Part shown: one piece after another, positions 26,709-35,919 of the stretch
Layout of the letters: every line of letters starts with the position of its first letter
Position numbering within the stretch: position 1 is the stretch's first letter
Source of the DNA: Sinimarinibacterium sp. NLF-5-8
GTDB lineage: Bacteria; Pseudomonadota; Gammaproteobacteria; Nevskiales; Nevskiaceae
Direction: 5' to 3'
Assembly (NCBI RefSeq): GCF_010092425.1
Contig: NZ_CP048030.1
Location: 1,561,501 to 1,625,500, forward strand
DNA: 64,000 bases
Made by a program: the position numbers and the translations under genes
Notes under the pieces: model-generated
Told to the model about the DNA's origin: nothing
Seen by the model: only the letters and a program-made list of their open reading frames with translations
The model's database searches: none

Positions 26709-28210
26709 CGAACACGGAGAAGACAACGCCGATACTCGTCGGCGCCGGCCAAGTCACCGCGCGGGAGCCGGATACCGAACGCACGCCGATCGGCTTGATC
26801 GCCGACGCTGCCCGGGCCGCGGCCGCGGACTGCGGCGTCGCCGGCGTGCTGGGGCAGATCCAGTCACTGACCTGCCTGAACATTCTGGCGCCGGCCCATT
26901 CCGATGCGCCGGCCAACCTGACGCAGTGCCTGGGCATCGATCCCGGCGAGCGCTTCTACACCCCCATCGGCGGGAATATGGGCCAATGGCTGGTCGGCTA
27001 CTATGCCGACCGCATCGCCGCCGGGGAGCTCGATTGTGCCTTGATCGCGGGCGGTGAGGCGCTGGCCACGCAGATGCGCGGCAAGGGCGCCAGCCTGTCC
27101 GGGGTAATCGACAACGCAACCGGCGAGAGGCCGCGGCTCCTCGGCGACGACCGCGAGCCGACCAATGCGACCGAGAAACGCCACGGGCTGGACCTACCCA
27201 TCCAGATCTATCCGTTGTTCGAGCAGGCCCTGCGCGGCCGCTACGGCCATGGCCCGGTCGAGCACCGGCAAATGCTGGGCGAATTGTATGCCCGGTTCAA
27301 TGCCGTCGCGGTGAGCAATCCGCAGGCCTGGCGCCGCGAGCCGCTATCGGCGGCCGACATCGCCGGGCGCACACCGCAAAACCGCATGGTCGGCGCCCCT
27401 TACACCAAGCACATGAACGCCATCATCGCGGTGGATCAGGCCGCCGCGCTGGTGATGATGTCGGCGGCAAAGGCCCGTCAGCTGGGTATCGACCCCGAGC
27501 GCTGGGTGTACCCCCTGGCCGCGGCCAACGCACACGAGCGCTGGTTCGTGTCCGAGCGGGCGGATGTATCCCGCTCGCCGGCGATCGCCGCCTGCGGCGA
27601 GCGGCTGTTTGCGGCCAGCGGGCTCGCTATCGACGATATCGACCATATCGACCTGTACAGCTGTTTCCCCAGCGCAGTGCAGATGGCGCGCGACGCGCTG
27701 GGCATCACGGCGCAGGATCCCCGGCCGCTGACCGTTACGGGCGGACTGGCCTATCACGGCGGGCCCGGCAACAACTATTGCACCCACGCCATCGCCGAGA
27801 TCATGGCCCGCATCCGCGCCGACCGAAGCGCCGCCGGTTTGGTCAGCGGCGTAGGCTGGTATATGAGCAAGCATTCGCTGGGGCTCTACGGCGGACGACC
27901 GCCCACCGGCGGTTGGCGGCCGATCGATACAGCTGGGCTGCAAGCTGAAATCGACGCCGGTCCCGTCGTGGACGTCGTGGAACAGGCCGAAGGCAAGGGC
28001 CGCATCGAGACCTACACCGTCATGCACGATCGGACCGACCGCCCCGCTATGGGCATTGTCCTGGGCCGCCTGAGCGATGGCCGGCGCTTCGTCGCCAACA
28101 CGCCCACCGATAGCGACTTGCTCGATGCCATGACGAACGAGGAATTTCTCGATCGGACGGGCCTCGTGCACAACGACGGCAAACGCAACCTGTTCGCCCC
28201 GGACGGGTGA
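26705..28210 (+). CDS. Thiolase-superfamily protein (acetyl-CoA acetyltransferase-like) lacking the usual nucleophile Cys
   Basis: 501 aa. The thiolase fold is visible from VGAGQVTAREPDTERTP at the N-terminus to the glycine-rich GGLAYHGGPGNNYCTHA near residue 350, with a C-terminal beta extension of about 90 residues. At the place where degradative thiolases carry the nucleophilic Cys (C-x-S-G) this protein reads PIGGNMGQWL, so classical thiolysis is unlikely unless another Cys serves. Similar 500-residue proteins in actinobacteria and proteobacteria are labelled acetyltransferases without proof. It lies in a tight operon with thioesterases and an acyl-CoA dehydrogenase. Confidence 0.82.
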   Translation: MTNTEKTTPILVGAGQVTAREPDTERTPIGLIADAARAAAADCGVAGVLGQIQSLTCLNILAPAHSDAPANLTQCLGIDPGERFYTPIGGNMGQWLVGYYADRIAAGELDCALIAGGEALATQMRGKGASLSGVIDNATGERPRLLGDDREPTNATEKRHGLDLPIQIYPLFEQALRGRYGHGPVEHRQMLGELYARFNAVAVSNPQAWRREPLSAADIAGRTPQNRMVGAPYTKHMNAIIAVDQAAALVMMSAAKARQLGIDPERWVYPLAAANAHERWFVSERADVSRSPAIAACGERLFAASGLAIDDIDHIDLYSCFPSAVQMARDALGITAQDPRPLTVTGGLAYHGGPGNNYCTHAIAEIMARIRADRSAAGLVSGVGWYMSKHSLGLYGGRPPTGGWRPIDTAGLQAEIDAGPVVDVVEQAEGKGRIETYTVMHDRTDRPAMGIVLGRLSDGRRFVANTPTDSDLLDAMTNEEFLDRTGLVHNDGKRNLFAPDG

Positions 28211-28223
28211 ATGTGAGGAGAAG

Positions 28224-29414
28224 ATGACAATGAGCACCGTACCCGAAATTCAGTTCGACCAGACCAACGTAGCCCAGCGCATGCGCGACATTCGCGAGGC
28301 CACCCGCGTCGTAAGTGAAGGCTTTAGCCGAGCATACATGCGCGAATGCATCGATAACCATCGCTTCCCGCAGGAGGCCTGGGAGGCGCTGGGCGAATAC
28401 GGGCTGCTCGGCATCACCATCCCCGAGGATCTGGGCGGCACGGGCGGCGGCCAAGTGGAATTGGTCGCGCTGATGGAGGCGCTGGCCGAGGCCGGACTGG
28501 TGCTGCCCATGCTGCTGCTCACCGGCTTTGCGCGGGTGCCGATCATCCGCAATGGCACGCCCGAGCAGATCGAGCGTTTCGTCAGACCGACGATCAGCGG
28601 GGCCGAAAAACTGTGCTTCGCCATCACCGAGCCGGATGCCGGCACCAACAGCTTCGCGATGTCCTCGCTGGCGACGCGGGATGGCGACGGCTACCGACTG
28701 ACCGGGCGCAAGGTTTTTATTTCCGGCGCGGCGGACGCCGACCGCATGCTGGTCGTGGCCCGCACCCAGAAGGCCGGCGAGGTCGAGCATCGCACCGAAG
28801 GAATGTCGCTCTTCGTGGTGGATACCGACGCGCCCGGCGTGGAGCTGCAGCCCCTGAACATTGACGTCGGCTGGCCGGAGCGGCAGTACCTGGTTTTCTT
28901 CGACGACGTCGAACTCGGCGCGGACCGCTTGATCGGCAAGCCGGGACAGGGCCTGGCCGGCATGTTCGAGGCGCTGAACTCGGAACGCCTGCTGGTGACC
29001 GCCATGTCCGTGGGCCTGGGCAACTATGCACTTAAAAAGGCCGTGGCCTACGCCAACGAACGCAAACCCTTCGGCGTCCCCATCGGCAGCTACCAGGCCC
29101 TGCAGCACCGGCTGGCCGAGGCCAAGGCCGAACTGGAGGCGGCACGGCTGATGATGATCCAGGCCGCCGCGACGTTCGACGCCGGCGGCAATGCCGGCGC
29201 TCACGCCAACATGGCCAAGTTGCTGGGCTCACGCGCCGCGGTCAAGGCCGTCGAGGCCGCGCTGCAAACCCACGGCGGCTACGGCTTCGACAAGGACTAC
29301 GACATCATCACGCTATGGCCTTCGGCCCGGCTGATGGAGATCGCGCCCATCAACAACGAAATGCTGCTCAACTACATCGGTGAACATGTCCTCGGCCTGC
29401 CCAAATCCTACTGA
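28224..29414 (+). CDS. Acyl-CoA dehydrogenase
   Basis: 396 aa, the normal length. This FAD enzyme introduces the alpha-beta double bond in acyl-CoAs. Signatures are CFAITEPDAGTNSFAM, the FISGAADADRML strand region, and the C-terminal QTHGGYGFDKDYDI helix-loop. The ATG has GAGGAGA upstream. The chain-length or branched specificity is not readable. It suggests that this operon oxidises the acid made by the CYP153/AlkJ route or a related acyl-CoA. Confidence 0.92.
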   Translation: MTMSTVPEIQFDQTNVAQRMRDIREATRVVSEGFSRAYMRECIDNHRFPQEAWEALGEYGLLGITIPEDLGGTGGGQVELVALMEALAEAGLVLPMLLLTGFARVPIIRNGTPEQIERFVRPTISGAEKLCFAITEPDAGTNSFAMSSLATRDGDGYRLTGRKVFISGAADADRMLVVARTQKAGEVEHRTEGMSLFVVDTDAPGVELQPLNIDVGWPERQYLVFFDDVELGADRLIGKPGQGLAGMFEALNSERLLVTAMSVGLGNYALKKAVAYANERKPFGVPIGSYQALQHRLAEAKAELEAARLMMIQAAATFDAGGNAGAHANMAKLLGSRAAVKAVEAALQTHGGYGFDKDYDIITLWPSARLMEIAPINNEMLLNYIGEHVLGLPKSY

Positions 29415-29424
29415 GACTCCCTGC

Positions 29425-30303
29425 GTGATCGAGCGCGACGGATTCACGGCCCCGGACGGCCGCGAAATCGTGCTGTGGCGCTGGCCGCAATCGCAAGCGC
29501 GTCCAACGCTGCACTGGGCGCATGCGACGGGTTTCCATGGCCGCTTGTACAGGCCGCTACTCGACAAGCTGGCGGGCGATTGCAACGTGCTAGCCTGGGA
29601 CATGCGTGGCCACGGGACCAGCGCCGAGGCGGCGGACCTCGCGACTTTCCGCGGCTGGGAAACCTACTATCGCGACCTGACCGCCTTTCTGGACAACCTG
29701 GCTGAACCGATCTGGCTGGCCGGCCATTCCATCGGCGCCACCACCAGCATCATGGCCGCGGCCCGACGTCCGGACAAGGTGCTGGGCCTGATCCTGGCGG
29801 AACCCGTGATCATGGATACCTGGCAGGGCTGGCAGTTGTGGTTGGCCAAGCTGCTACGCCAGTCCCACCGGGTTTCGCTGGCCGCCGGAGCGGCACGCCG
29901 GCGCAGGGTCTTCGACTCGCACGCCGCAGCCCTGGAGAGCTATCGTGGCCGCGGTGGTTTCAAGACCTGGCCCGAGGCATGGCTTGAAGCCTATGTCGAG
30001 CACGGATTGGTGCAGCATGGCGATCAGGTCCACCTGGCCTGTACGCCGGAGTGGGAAAGCACCACCTTCTCCCATACCGAACACAACCCCTGGCCCGGCA
30101 TCCGTCGGTTGCAGTGTCCGGTGATAACGTTGGCCGCGGAATGCGCTTCGACCTTCTCGCCAATGGCTCGCCAGCGCCTGCGCGCCTTACTGCCCTGCGC
30201 CGAAGTGAACGCCCTCGCCGGAACGACCCATTTCCTTCCCATGGAGCGACCGGGCGCGGTCCGCAATGCCGTATGGCAGGCTATGTTACCCAAGACTGTC
30301 TGA
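29425..30303 (+). CDS. Alpha/beta-hydrolase fold protein
   Basis: 292 aa from the GTG at 29425, ten bases after the acyl-CoA dehydrogenase stop; starts at 29380 or 29386 inside that gene are possible. Motifs are HATGFHGRLY (oxyanion region), AWDMRGHGTS, the nucleophile elbow LAGHSIGATT and a C-terminal GTTHFLPMERP with the catalytic His. It could be an esterase or thioesterase of the same pathway. It is the last cargo gene before the transposase. Confidence 0.88.
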   Translation: MIERDGFTAPDGREIVLWRWPQSQARPTLHWAHATGFHGRLYRPLLDKLAGDCNVLAWDMRGHGTSAEAADLATFRGWETYYRDLTAFLDNLAEPIWLAGHSIGATTSIMAAARRPDKVLGLILAEPVIMDTWQGWQLWLAKLLRQSHRVSLAAGAARRRRVFDSHAAALESYRGRGGFKTWPEAWLEAYVEHGLVQHGDQVHLACTPEWESTTFSHTEHNPWPGIRRLQCPVITLAAECASTFSPMARQRLRALLPCAEVNALAGTTHFLPMERPGAVRNAVWQAMLPKTV

Positions 30304-30574
30304 GGGCGTGCAATCCGCCAGCCCTGGGCACCCAGTTGGTGGCCACACGAACCACCACGCAGCAGTCAGGCATCACGATGGCGCGCCGCAAAGGCGGAAT
30401 GATGCTCCGCATCATTGCCCCCTTTCGGCTTAGCCTGCACTTCCAGGGTGGCACTCCCCGCTCCTTGATGCGTTCGGGTGGCTGCGAAAACAAGCACGAT
30501 GCCGATTCGCGTAGTCTGCTCAGTGTTATAGATGTGTGCGAACGGGCCGAGATACGGTCTTGACAGGAGCCAGA
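30304..30574. other. Gap between cargo and transposase
   Basis: About 270 bases. No gene, no copy of the terminal inverted repeat and no clear terminator were recognised. It must hold the transposase promoter. Confidence 0.4.
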
Positions 30575-31924
30575 ATGATTCAGGATTTCTTGAACCTGCC
30601 GCCGCTTCGGGCCCTGGAAATCGATGATTTGGGTGATCATTACCGAGTGCTAGCAGATGGGCAGGCGGAGCCAACCTGCTGCCCACATTGTCAGCATGCT
30701 GTCATGCAGGGGCACGGACGCCAACGACAAAAGTTCATCGATACGCCGATGCACGGCAAACGGGTGGTGATCGAGATTGACCGGCGCCGGTATCGCTGTA
30801 AACGCTGCGGAAAAACCATGTTCAGTGGTTTGCTCAATGTAGATTCGAAGCGTCAAGCGACATCTCGCCTGATTGGATACATAGAGCAGCATTGCCTTCG
30901 CCGCACCTTTGCTGAGATTGCCCGCGATGTCGGTGTGGATGAACGCACCATCCGCCACATCTTCGACGATCATGTCGACCGGTTGTCACGGGATGTGAAG
31001 TTCGAGACGCCCGAGGTGCTTGGCATCGACGAGCTAAAGATCATCGGCCAGTATCGCGCGATGATCACCAACGTCACCGAACTCGCCCTGTTCGATATGC
31101 TGCCGACACGCAAGAAGGCGGACCTGGTTACGTACTTCAAGCGGCTCCCGGATAAGCATCGGGTGCGAGTCGTCACCATGGATTTGTGGAATGTGTATCG
31201 GCAGGTGATCCATGCACAGTTGCCGGGGCGACTCATCGTCGCCGACCGTTGGCATGTCGTTCGTATGGCGAACGAAGCTATGGAAAAGGTCCGCAAGCTC
31301 ATCCGGAAAAGCTTGGACACGCGGACTCGCCTCAAGCTCAAGGATGACCGTTTCCTGCTATTAGCACGTCGGCGAGGCCTTGACGAATCGCAGCGGGATC
31401 TACTCGACCGCTGGTTCGCACAGTTCCCAGCTTTAGGGGCCGCTTATATGGCGAAAGAGGCGTTCCATAGCCTTTACGAGCATGACTCACGGCCGGAAGC
31501 TGAAAGAGCGGCTCAGGCGTGGTTAAACAGCATCCCTGAGCTAGTGGCGCCTCAGTTCAAAGAGACTGCTACTGCCCTTCGCAATTGGTGGGAGCCGGTA
31601 TTCAATTACTACGACCATCCCATCTCGAATGGCTATACTGAGTCCATCAACCGCCTCGCGAAGGACATGAATCGAATGGGCCGGGGTTATAGCTTCGATG
31701 TGATCCGCGCTCGGCTGGTGTACGACGAGAAGGCCCGCCGCCCAAACTGCAAGCCCCTACGACAACGCGCTCGGTCGACCCCTGCGCTACCGGATACCTC
31801 TGCGACCGATTACCTGACATTCACTCGTGCTGCAGCTTCGCCGACGACTGAGAGCCGGACAATCGAGTACGGTCCCCATATCCCTACCCTCTGTGGGCTT
31901 CTGGAAGCGGGTTTCTTCGAATAG
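30575..31924 (+). CDS. tnpA: ISL3-family transposase
   Basis: 449 aa from the ATG at 30575 with AGGAG upstream. An N-terminal zinc finger (C36, C39, C75, C78) precedes a helix-turn-helix segment (about residues 110-132) and a DDE catalytic domain: LGIDELKI (D152), VTMDLWNVYRQ (D203 or D224) and SNGYTESINR (E356). All expected parts are present, so it may be active. The gene ends 125 bases from the right terminal repeat. Confidence 0.94.
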   Translation: MIQDFLNLPPLRALEIDDLGDHYRVLADGQAEPTCCPHCQHAVMQGHGRQRQKFIDTPMHGKRVVIEIDRRRYRCKRCGKTMFSGLLNVDSKRQATSRLIGYIEQHCLRRTFAEIARDVGVDERTIRHIFDDHVDRLSRDVKFETPEVLGIDELKIIGQYRAMITNVTELALFDMLPTRKKADLVTYFKRLPDKHRVRVVTMDLWNVYRQVIHAQLPGRLIVADRWHVVRMANEAMEKVRKLIRKSLDTRTRLKLKDDRFLLLARRRGLDESQRDLLDRWFAQFPALGAAYMAKEAFHSLYEHDSRPEAERAAQAWLNSIPELVAPQFKETATALRNWWEPVFNYYDHPISNGYTESINRLAKDMNRMGRGYSFDVIRARLVYDEKARRPNCKPLRQRARSTPALPDTSATDYLTFTRAAASPTTESRTIEYGPHIPTLCGLLEAGFFE

Positions 31925-32024
31925 ACCTTCCGAGAACCCACATCCTCGGGACCTGCCGTGACTTGGCATAAACCACGGAAATCCACAAGCGTGAGAACGA
32001 ACGAGTTCCAGCGCAGCTTACCCC

Positions 32025-32049
32025 AATCCACAGTCTATTCCGGATACCC
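32025..32049 (-). repeat. Right terminal inverted repeat
   Basis: Read on the minus strand it starts GGGTATCCGGAATA and continues with TGTGGATT after three bases. It matches the left end at 22 of 25 positions. Confidence 0.92.
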
Positions 32050-32057
32050 ATATCGTT
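32050..32057. repeat. Target-site duplication, right copy
   Basis: ATATCGTT, identical to 18532-18539. It is followed directly by the continuation of the interrupted host gene. Confidence 0.93.
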
Positions 32058-32621
32058 TACATGCTGGTGGTGGGTTATGCCAGCGCGCGCTGGGCATGGT
32101 ATGCGGCGATTCCCTTGGGCTGGCTATGTTATTTGCTGGCAGCGTTGCTGCTGGACGCCAGCGGTCTGGCGCGCGCGCTGTGGCTGGGTTTGGCGGCGCT
32201 GCCGGCGCTGTTTTTGGCCGCGCGCCTGGCATTGCCCAAACCGCGTGCAATGCCTGCGCCGGTGCATTTGCCGCGTGCGGAGTTGTTTGCGCGCATGGCA
32301 GCGGCGGCATTGCTGGTCTTGACCCTGACCACGGTGACTCGCCAGCTGGGCAGCCAGTTCACCGGGCTTTTATCCGGTGCGCCGGTGGCGGCGGTGGTGA
32401 TTCCGGCGTTTACCTTTGCCACGGCGGGGCGCGATGCCTTGCTGCTGACGTTAAGCGGCTTTTTAACCGGACTGGTCGGCTTTGGTGTGTGCTTTTTGGT
32501 GCTGGCCTACACGATGACGGCGCTGGGCTTCTGGGCGCTGATTCCGGCACTGATCGCAGGCGTTGCTTGCGGTTTGCTCAGCACCCATTGGGCGGCGGCA
32601 CAGCGGCGCGCGCGCGTCTGA
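32058..32621 (+). pseudogene. 3' part of the transposon-interrupted membrane-protein gene
   Basis: From TAC ATG at 32058 the frame continues for 187 codons and carries about six hydrophobic segments (for example YAAIPLGWLCYLLAALLL and GFLTGLVGFGVCFLVLAY). Joined to the 73 codons at 18321 it gives a 260-residue polytopic inner-membrane protein of unknown function. It ends 9 bases before the convergent pilT-like gene. An ATG at 32061 could still allow translation of the fragment. Confidence 0.88.
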
Positions 32622-32629
32622 ACGCGGAT

Positions 32630-33694
32630 TTAACCCCCAAAGTTGATCTTGGCTTCCAGGTTGCTGCGCGAGTCGGCGTTGATCAATGCTTCGTCCAGAC
32701 TGATGGTGCCGCTGCGGTAGAGCGCAAACAGGGCGTTATCGAAGGTGAGCATGCCTTTGTCGGAGGATTGCACCATCGCCGCCGGAATCTCATCGACGCG
32801 CTTGTGCAAAATCAGCTCTTGCAGATACGGCGTGTTGACCATGACCTCCATCGCCGCCACGCGCCGCCCGTCGGGACGCTTGACCAGACGTTGCGAGATG
32901 ATCGCGCGCAGCGTCATCGACAGATCCATGTACAGCTGATCGCGCAGCATTTGCGGGTACAGGTTGATGATGCGCTGCAAAGCCTGGGCGGCGTTGTTGG
33001 CATGCAGGGTGGACAGCGCCAGGTGGCCGGTGTTGGCCAGCTGAATGCAGGCATCCATGGTTTCGCGGGTACGGGTTTCGCCCACCAGGATCACGTCCGG
33101 TGCTTCGCGCAGCGCGCTTTTGAGCGCGGCTTCGTAGCTGTGCGTGTCCTGGCCGACTTCGCGCTGGTTGACGATGCTGCGCAGGTTGGGGTGCAGGTAT
33201 TCGATCGGATCTTCGATGGTCAGGATGTGCCCTGCGCTGACTTCGTTGCGGTGCCGCAGCATCGCCGCCAGCGTGGTCGATTTGCCCGAACCGGTAGCGC
33301 CGACCATCAAAATCAGCCCCCGCTTTTGCAGCACCAGATCCTTGAGCACCGGCGGCATCCCGCCGAGCGAATCCAGCGTTGGCACCTGCGCACTGATATG
33401 GCGCAGCACCATGCCCAGCGAACCCCGCTGGTTGAAGATGTTGACGCGAAAGCGCCCCAGCCCACCGGCTTCGGTGGCCAGATCCAGCTCCAGCTGTTCG
33501 GCCAGTTGTTGCTGTTGCTGCGCCGACAGCATCGACTCGACCACTTCGGTGATGAACTCGCGCGTCAGTGCGGTTTTGCCGATCGGCACCAATTCGCCTT
33601 CGATCTTGAGTTGCGGCAAGGCATTGGCGGTAAAAAACAGGTCGGAGCCTTTTTTTTCGACGCAGAGCTTGAGATACGGCAGCAGTTTGAACAT
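32630..33694 (-). CDS. Third PilT/PilU-type pilus retraction ATPase
   Basis: 354 aa. It has the retraction-ATPase layout: PAS-like N-domain, Walker A GATGSGKST (about residue 132), Asp box ILTIEDPIEYLH, Walker B region DVILVGETRTRE and His box GHLALSTLHANN. It is closer to PilU than to PilT in these motifs. It follows pilU by 9 bases, the same strand and spacing as pilU after pilT, so all three are probably one operon. Its specific role is unknown. Confidence 0.9.
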   Translation of the reverse strand: MFKLLPYLKLCVEKKGSDLFFTANALPQLKIEGELVPIGKTALTREFITEVVESMLSAQQQQQLAEQLELDLATEAGGLGRFRVNIFNQRGSLGMVLRHISAQVPTLDSLGGMPPVLKDLVLQKRGLILMVGATGSGKSTTLAAMLRHRNEVSAGHILTIEDPIEYLHPNLRSIVNQREVGQDTHSYEAALKSALREAPDVILVGETRTRETMDACIQLANTGHLALSTLHANNAAQALQRIINLYPQMLRDQLYMDLSMTLRAIISQRLVKRPDGRRVAAMEVMVNTPYLQELILHKRVDEIPAAMVQSSDKGMLTFDNALFALYRSGTISLDEALINADSRSNLEAKINFGG

Positions 33695-33703
33695 CGCGCG
33701 CGC

Positions 33704-34870
33704 CTATCGCTCAAAAACGCTGGCTGAACCGTCTTCTTTCATCTGCATCTTGCGCACGCCTTCATCCTCCATCAAATCCTGCCGCGCGCGCGTGGATTCG
33801 AGCTTGATCTTGAGCCGCAGCTCGTTTTGCGAGTCGGCATTGCGGATCGCTTCGTCATAGCTGATCTGGCCGTCTTCAAACAGCTTGAACAGGTATTGAT
33901 CAAACGTGACCATGCCCTGCTCGTTGGAGCGCGCCATGACTTCCTTGATCCCGGCCACTTCCCCTTTGAAAATCAGATCGGCCACCAGCGGCGAGTTGAG
34001 CATGATTTCCATCGCCGCCACACGGCCACCGCCCTGCTTGCGCACAAGGCGCTGAGAAATGATGGATTTGAGATTGAGCGATAAATCCATCAGCAGCTGT
34101 TCACGTTTTTCTTCGGAGAAAAAGTTGATCACCCGATCCAGCGCCTGGTTGGCGCTGTTGGCATGCAGCGTGGCCAACACCAGATGGCCGGTTTCAGCAA
34201 AGTTGACGGCATATTCCATGCTTTCGCGGGTGCGGATTTCGCCAATCAGAATCACATCGGGCGCCTGCCGCAGGGTGTTTTTGAGCGCGTTGTCCCATGA
34301 AAAGGTGTCGGTGCCGACTTCCCGTTGCGTGACCACGCAACCCTGGTGCGGGTGGACGTATTCGATCGGGTCTTCAATGGTGATGATATGCCCGCGCGAG
34401 TTCTGGTTGCGGTAGCCCAGCATCGCCGCCAGCGAGGTGGACTTGCCCGAGCCGGTGGCGCCGACCATCAGCACCAGTCCGCGCTTTTCCATGACGATAT
34501 CGGCCAGCTTGCGCGGCAAGTCGAGCTGCTCGAATGTGGGAATCTCGGTATTGATGGTGCGCAAAACGCCGCCGACGCGACCTTGCTGGACAAAGGCATT
34601 GACCCGAAAACGGCCAATGCCCGGTGGCGCAATGGCAAAGTTGCATTCGTTATCGGCTTCAAAATCGCGCACCTGCCGATCGTTCATCAGCGCGCGCATC
34701 ACCATCGCCGAAATCTCCGGCGACAAGGGTTTGTCCATCACCGGCGTCATCTGCCCGTCGAGCTTGATGGCGGGCGGAAAACCTGCGGTGATGAATAAAT
34801 CAGACGCACCTTTTTGCCGCATCAAGGCCAAAAGCTGCTGCACCAGTTTGACGGCTTGTTCTCGTTCCAT
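33704..34870 (-). CDS. pilU: Type IV pilus ATPase PilU
   Basis: 388 aa from the ATG at 34870; an upstream in-frame extension overlaps pilT and is not used. It has Walker A GATGSGKST, the Asp box ITIEDPIEYVHPH, Walker B DVILIGEIRTRE and the His box GHLVLATLHANS. The long acidic C-terminus (after about residue 350) is typical of PilU. PilU assists PilT in pulling back type IV pili at the inner membrane. Confidence 0.94.
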   Translation of the reverse strand: MEREQAVKLVQQLLALMRQKGASDLFITAGFPPAIKLDGQMTPVMDKPLSPEISAMVMRALMNDRQVRDFEADNECNFAIAPPGIGRFRVNAFVQQGRVGGVLRTINTEIPTFEQLDLPRKLADIVMEKRGLVLMVGATGSGKSTSLAAMLGYRNQNSRGHIITIEDPIEYVHPHQGCVVTQREVGTDTFSWDNALKNTLRQAPDVILIGEIRTRESMEYAVNFAETGHLVLATLHANSANQALDRVINFFSEEKREQLLMDLSLNLKSIISQRLVRKQGGGRVAAMEIMLNSPLVADLIFKGEVAGIKEVMARSNEQGMVTFDQYLFKLFEDGQISYDEAIRNADSQNELRLKIKLESTRARQDLMEDEGVRKMQMKEDGSASVFER

Positions 34871-34878
34871 CGCGCGCC

Positions 34879-35919
34879 TCAGGCACTGAAACTGCGAGGA
34901 TCCGCCGAACGCGCGCGCGCTTCTTCGAGCGAGGTGACGCCTTTGCGCACCAGTTCCTTGAGACACTGATCCAGCGTTTGCATGCCTTCCTTCTGGCCGG
35001 TCTGGATCGAGCTGTACATCTGCGCAACCTTGTTCTCGCGGATCAGGTTACGGATCGCGGGCGTGCCGATCATGATTTCATGCGCGGCCACGCGGCCGCC
35101 GCCTTTTTTCTTCAGCAGGGTTTGCGAGATCACCGCGCGCAGCGATTCCGACAACATCGCGCGCACCATGTCTTTTTCCGCCGCCGGGAACACGTCCACG
35201 ATGCGATCCACGGTCTTGGCCGCAGACGAGGTGTGCAGCGTGCCAAACACCAGATGCCCGGTTTCGGCGGCGGTGAGCGCGAGGCGAATGGTTTCCAGAT
35301 CGCGCATTTCGCCCACCAGCACCACGTCGGGGTCTTCACGCAGCGCCGAGCGCAGCGCCTCGTTGAAGCCCAGTGTGTCGCGGTGCACTTCGCGCTGGTT
35401 GATGAGGCACTTTTTCGATTGATGGACGAATTCGATCGGATCCTCCACGGTGAGGATGTGGCCGTATTCGGTTTCGTTGATGTAGTTGATCATCGCCGCC
35501 AGCGTGGTCGATTTGCCGGAACCCGTCGGTCCCGTCACCAGCACGATGCCGCGCGGGGTTTCGGCAATGTCCCTGAAGATCGGCGGACACTTCAAATCTT
35601 CCAGACTCAGGATTTTGGACGGAATGGTGCGAAACACCGCGCCCGCGCCGCGCGCCTGCGTGAACGCGTTGACGCGGAAGCGCGCCAGGCCGGGAATCTC
35701 GAACGAAAAATCGGTTTCCAGAAACTCGTCCCAGGCCTTGCGCTGCTTGTCGTTCATGATGTCGTACACCATGTCATGCACCTGCTTGTGATCCAGCGGC
35801 GGCAGGTTGATGCGTTTGACATCCCCATCGACACGAATCATCGGCTCGATCCCCGCCGACAAGTGCAAATCGGACGCACCCTGCTTCACGCTGAACGTCA
35901 ATAACTGCGCAATATCCAT
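34879..35919 (-). CDS. pilT: Type IV pilus retraction ATPase PilT
   Basis: 346 aa from the ATG at 35919 ([20 protein letters not shown], the classic PilT start). Motifs: Walker [10 protein letters not shown] (about residue 134), [24 protein letters not shown] and [12 protein letters not shown], and the C-terminal AIRNLIRE motif needed for retraction. It is first in a pilT-pilU-pilU-like row. Confidence 0.96.
   Translation of the reverse strand: MDIAQLLTFSVKQGASDLHLSAGIEPMIRVDGDVKRINLPPLDHKQVHDMVYDIMNDKQRKAWDEFLETDFSFEIPGLARFRVNAFTQARGAGAVFRTIPSKILSLEDLKCPPIFRDIAETPRGIVLVTGPTGSGKSTTLAAMINYINETEYGHILTVEDPIEFVHQSKKCLINQREVHRDTLGFNEALRSALREDPDVVLVGEMRDLETIRLALTAAETGHLVFGTLHTSSAAKTVDRIVDVFPAAEKDMVRAMLSESLRAVISQTLLKKKGGGRVAAHEIMIGTPAIRNLIRENKVAQMYSSIQTGQKEGMQTLDQCLKELVRKGVTSLEEARARSADPRSFSA

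Larger units (their letters stand above)
18540..32049. mobile_element. 13.5-kb ISL3-type transposon carrying CYP153 alkane-hydroxylase and acyl-CoA genes
   Basis: The element is bounded by 25-bp inverted repeats that match at 22 positions and is flanked by an 8-bp direct duplication (ATATCGTT). Its transposase gene lies near the right end. Cargo: ferredoxin reductase, AlkJ-like dehydrogenase, CYP153 P450, ferredoxin, AraC regulator, transglutaminase-like protein, two hotdog thioesterases, thiolase-like protein, acyl-CoA dehydrogenase and alpha/beta hydrolase. It cuts a host membrane-protein gene in frame. Long GCGCGC runs, frequent in the flanks, are nearly absent inside, which fits foreign origin. 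I saw no second, internal transposase left end that would make it a classical composite transposon. Confidence 0.9.

Noticed and set aside
30304-32049. A simple ISL3 insertion sequence next to unrelated host genes
   Set aside because: No second inverted repeat was found between the hydrolase and transposase genes. The matching repeat and target duplication are at 18532-18564, so the cargo belongs to the element.
31958-33727. 589-codon plus-strand frame across the transposon end and the third pilT-like gene
   Set aside because: It crosses the transposon junction and is antisense to a motif-complete ATPase, so it is not a gene.
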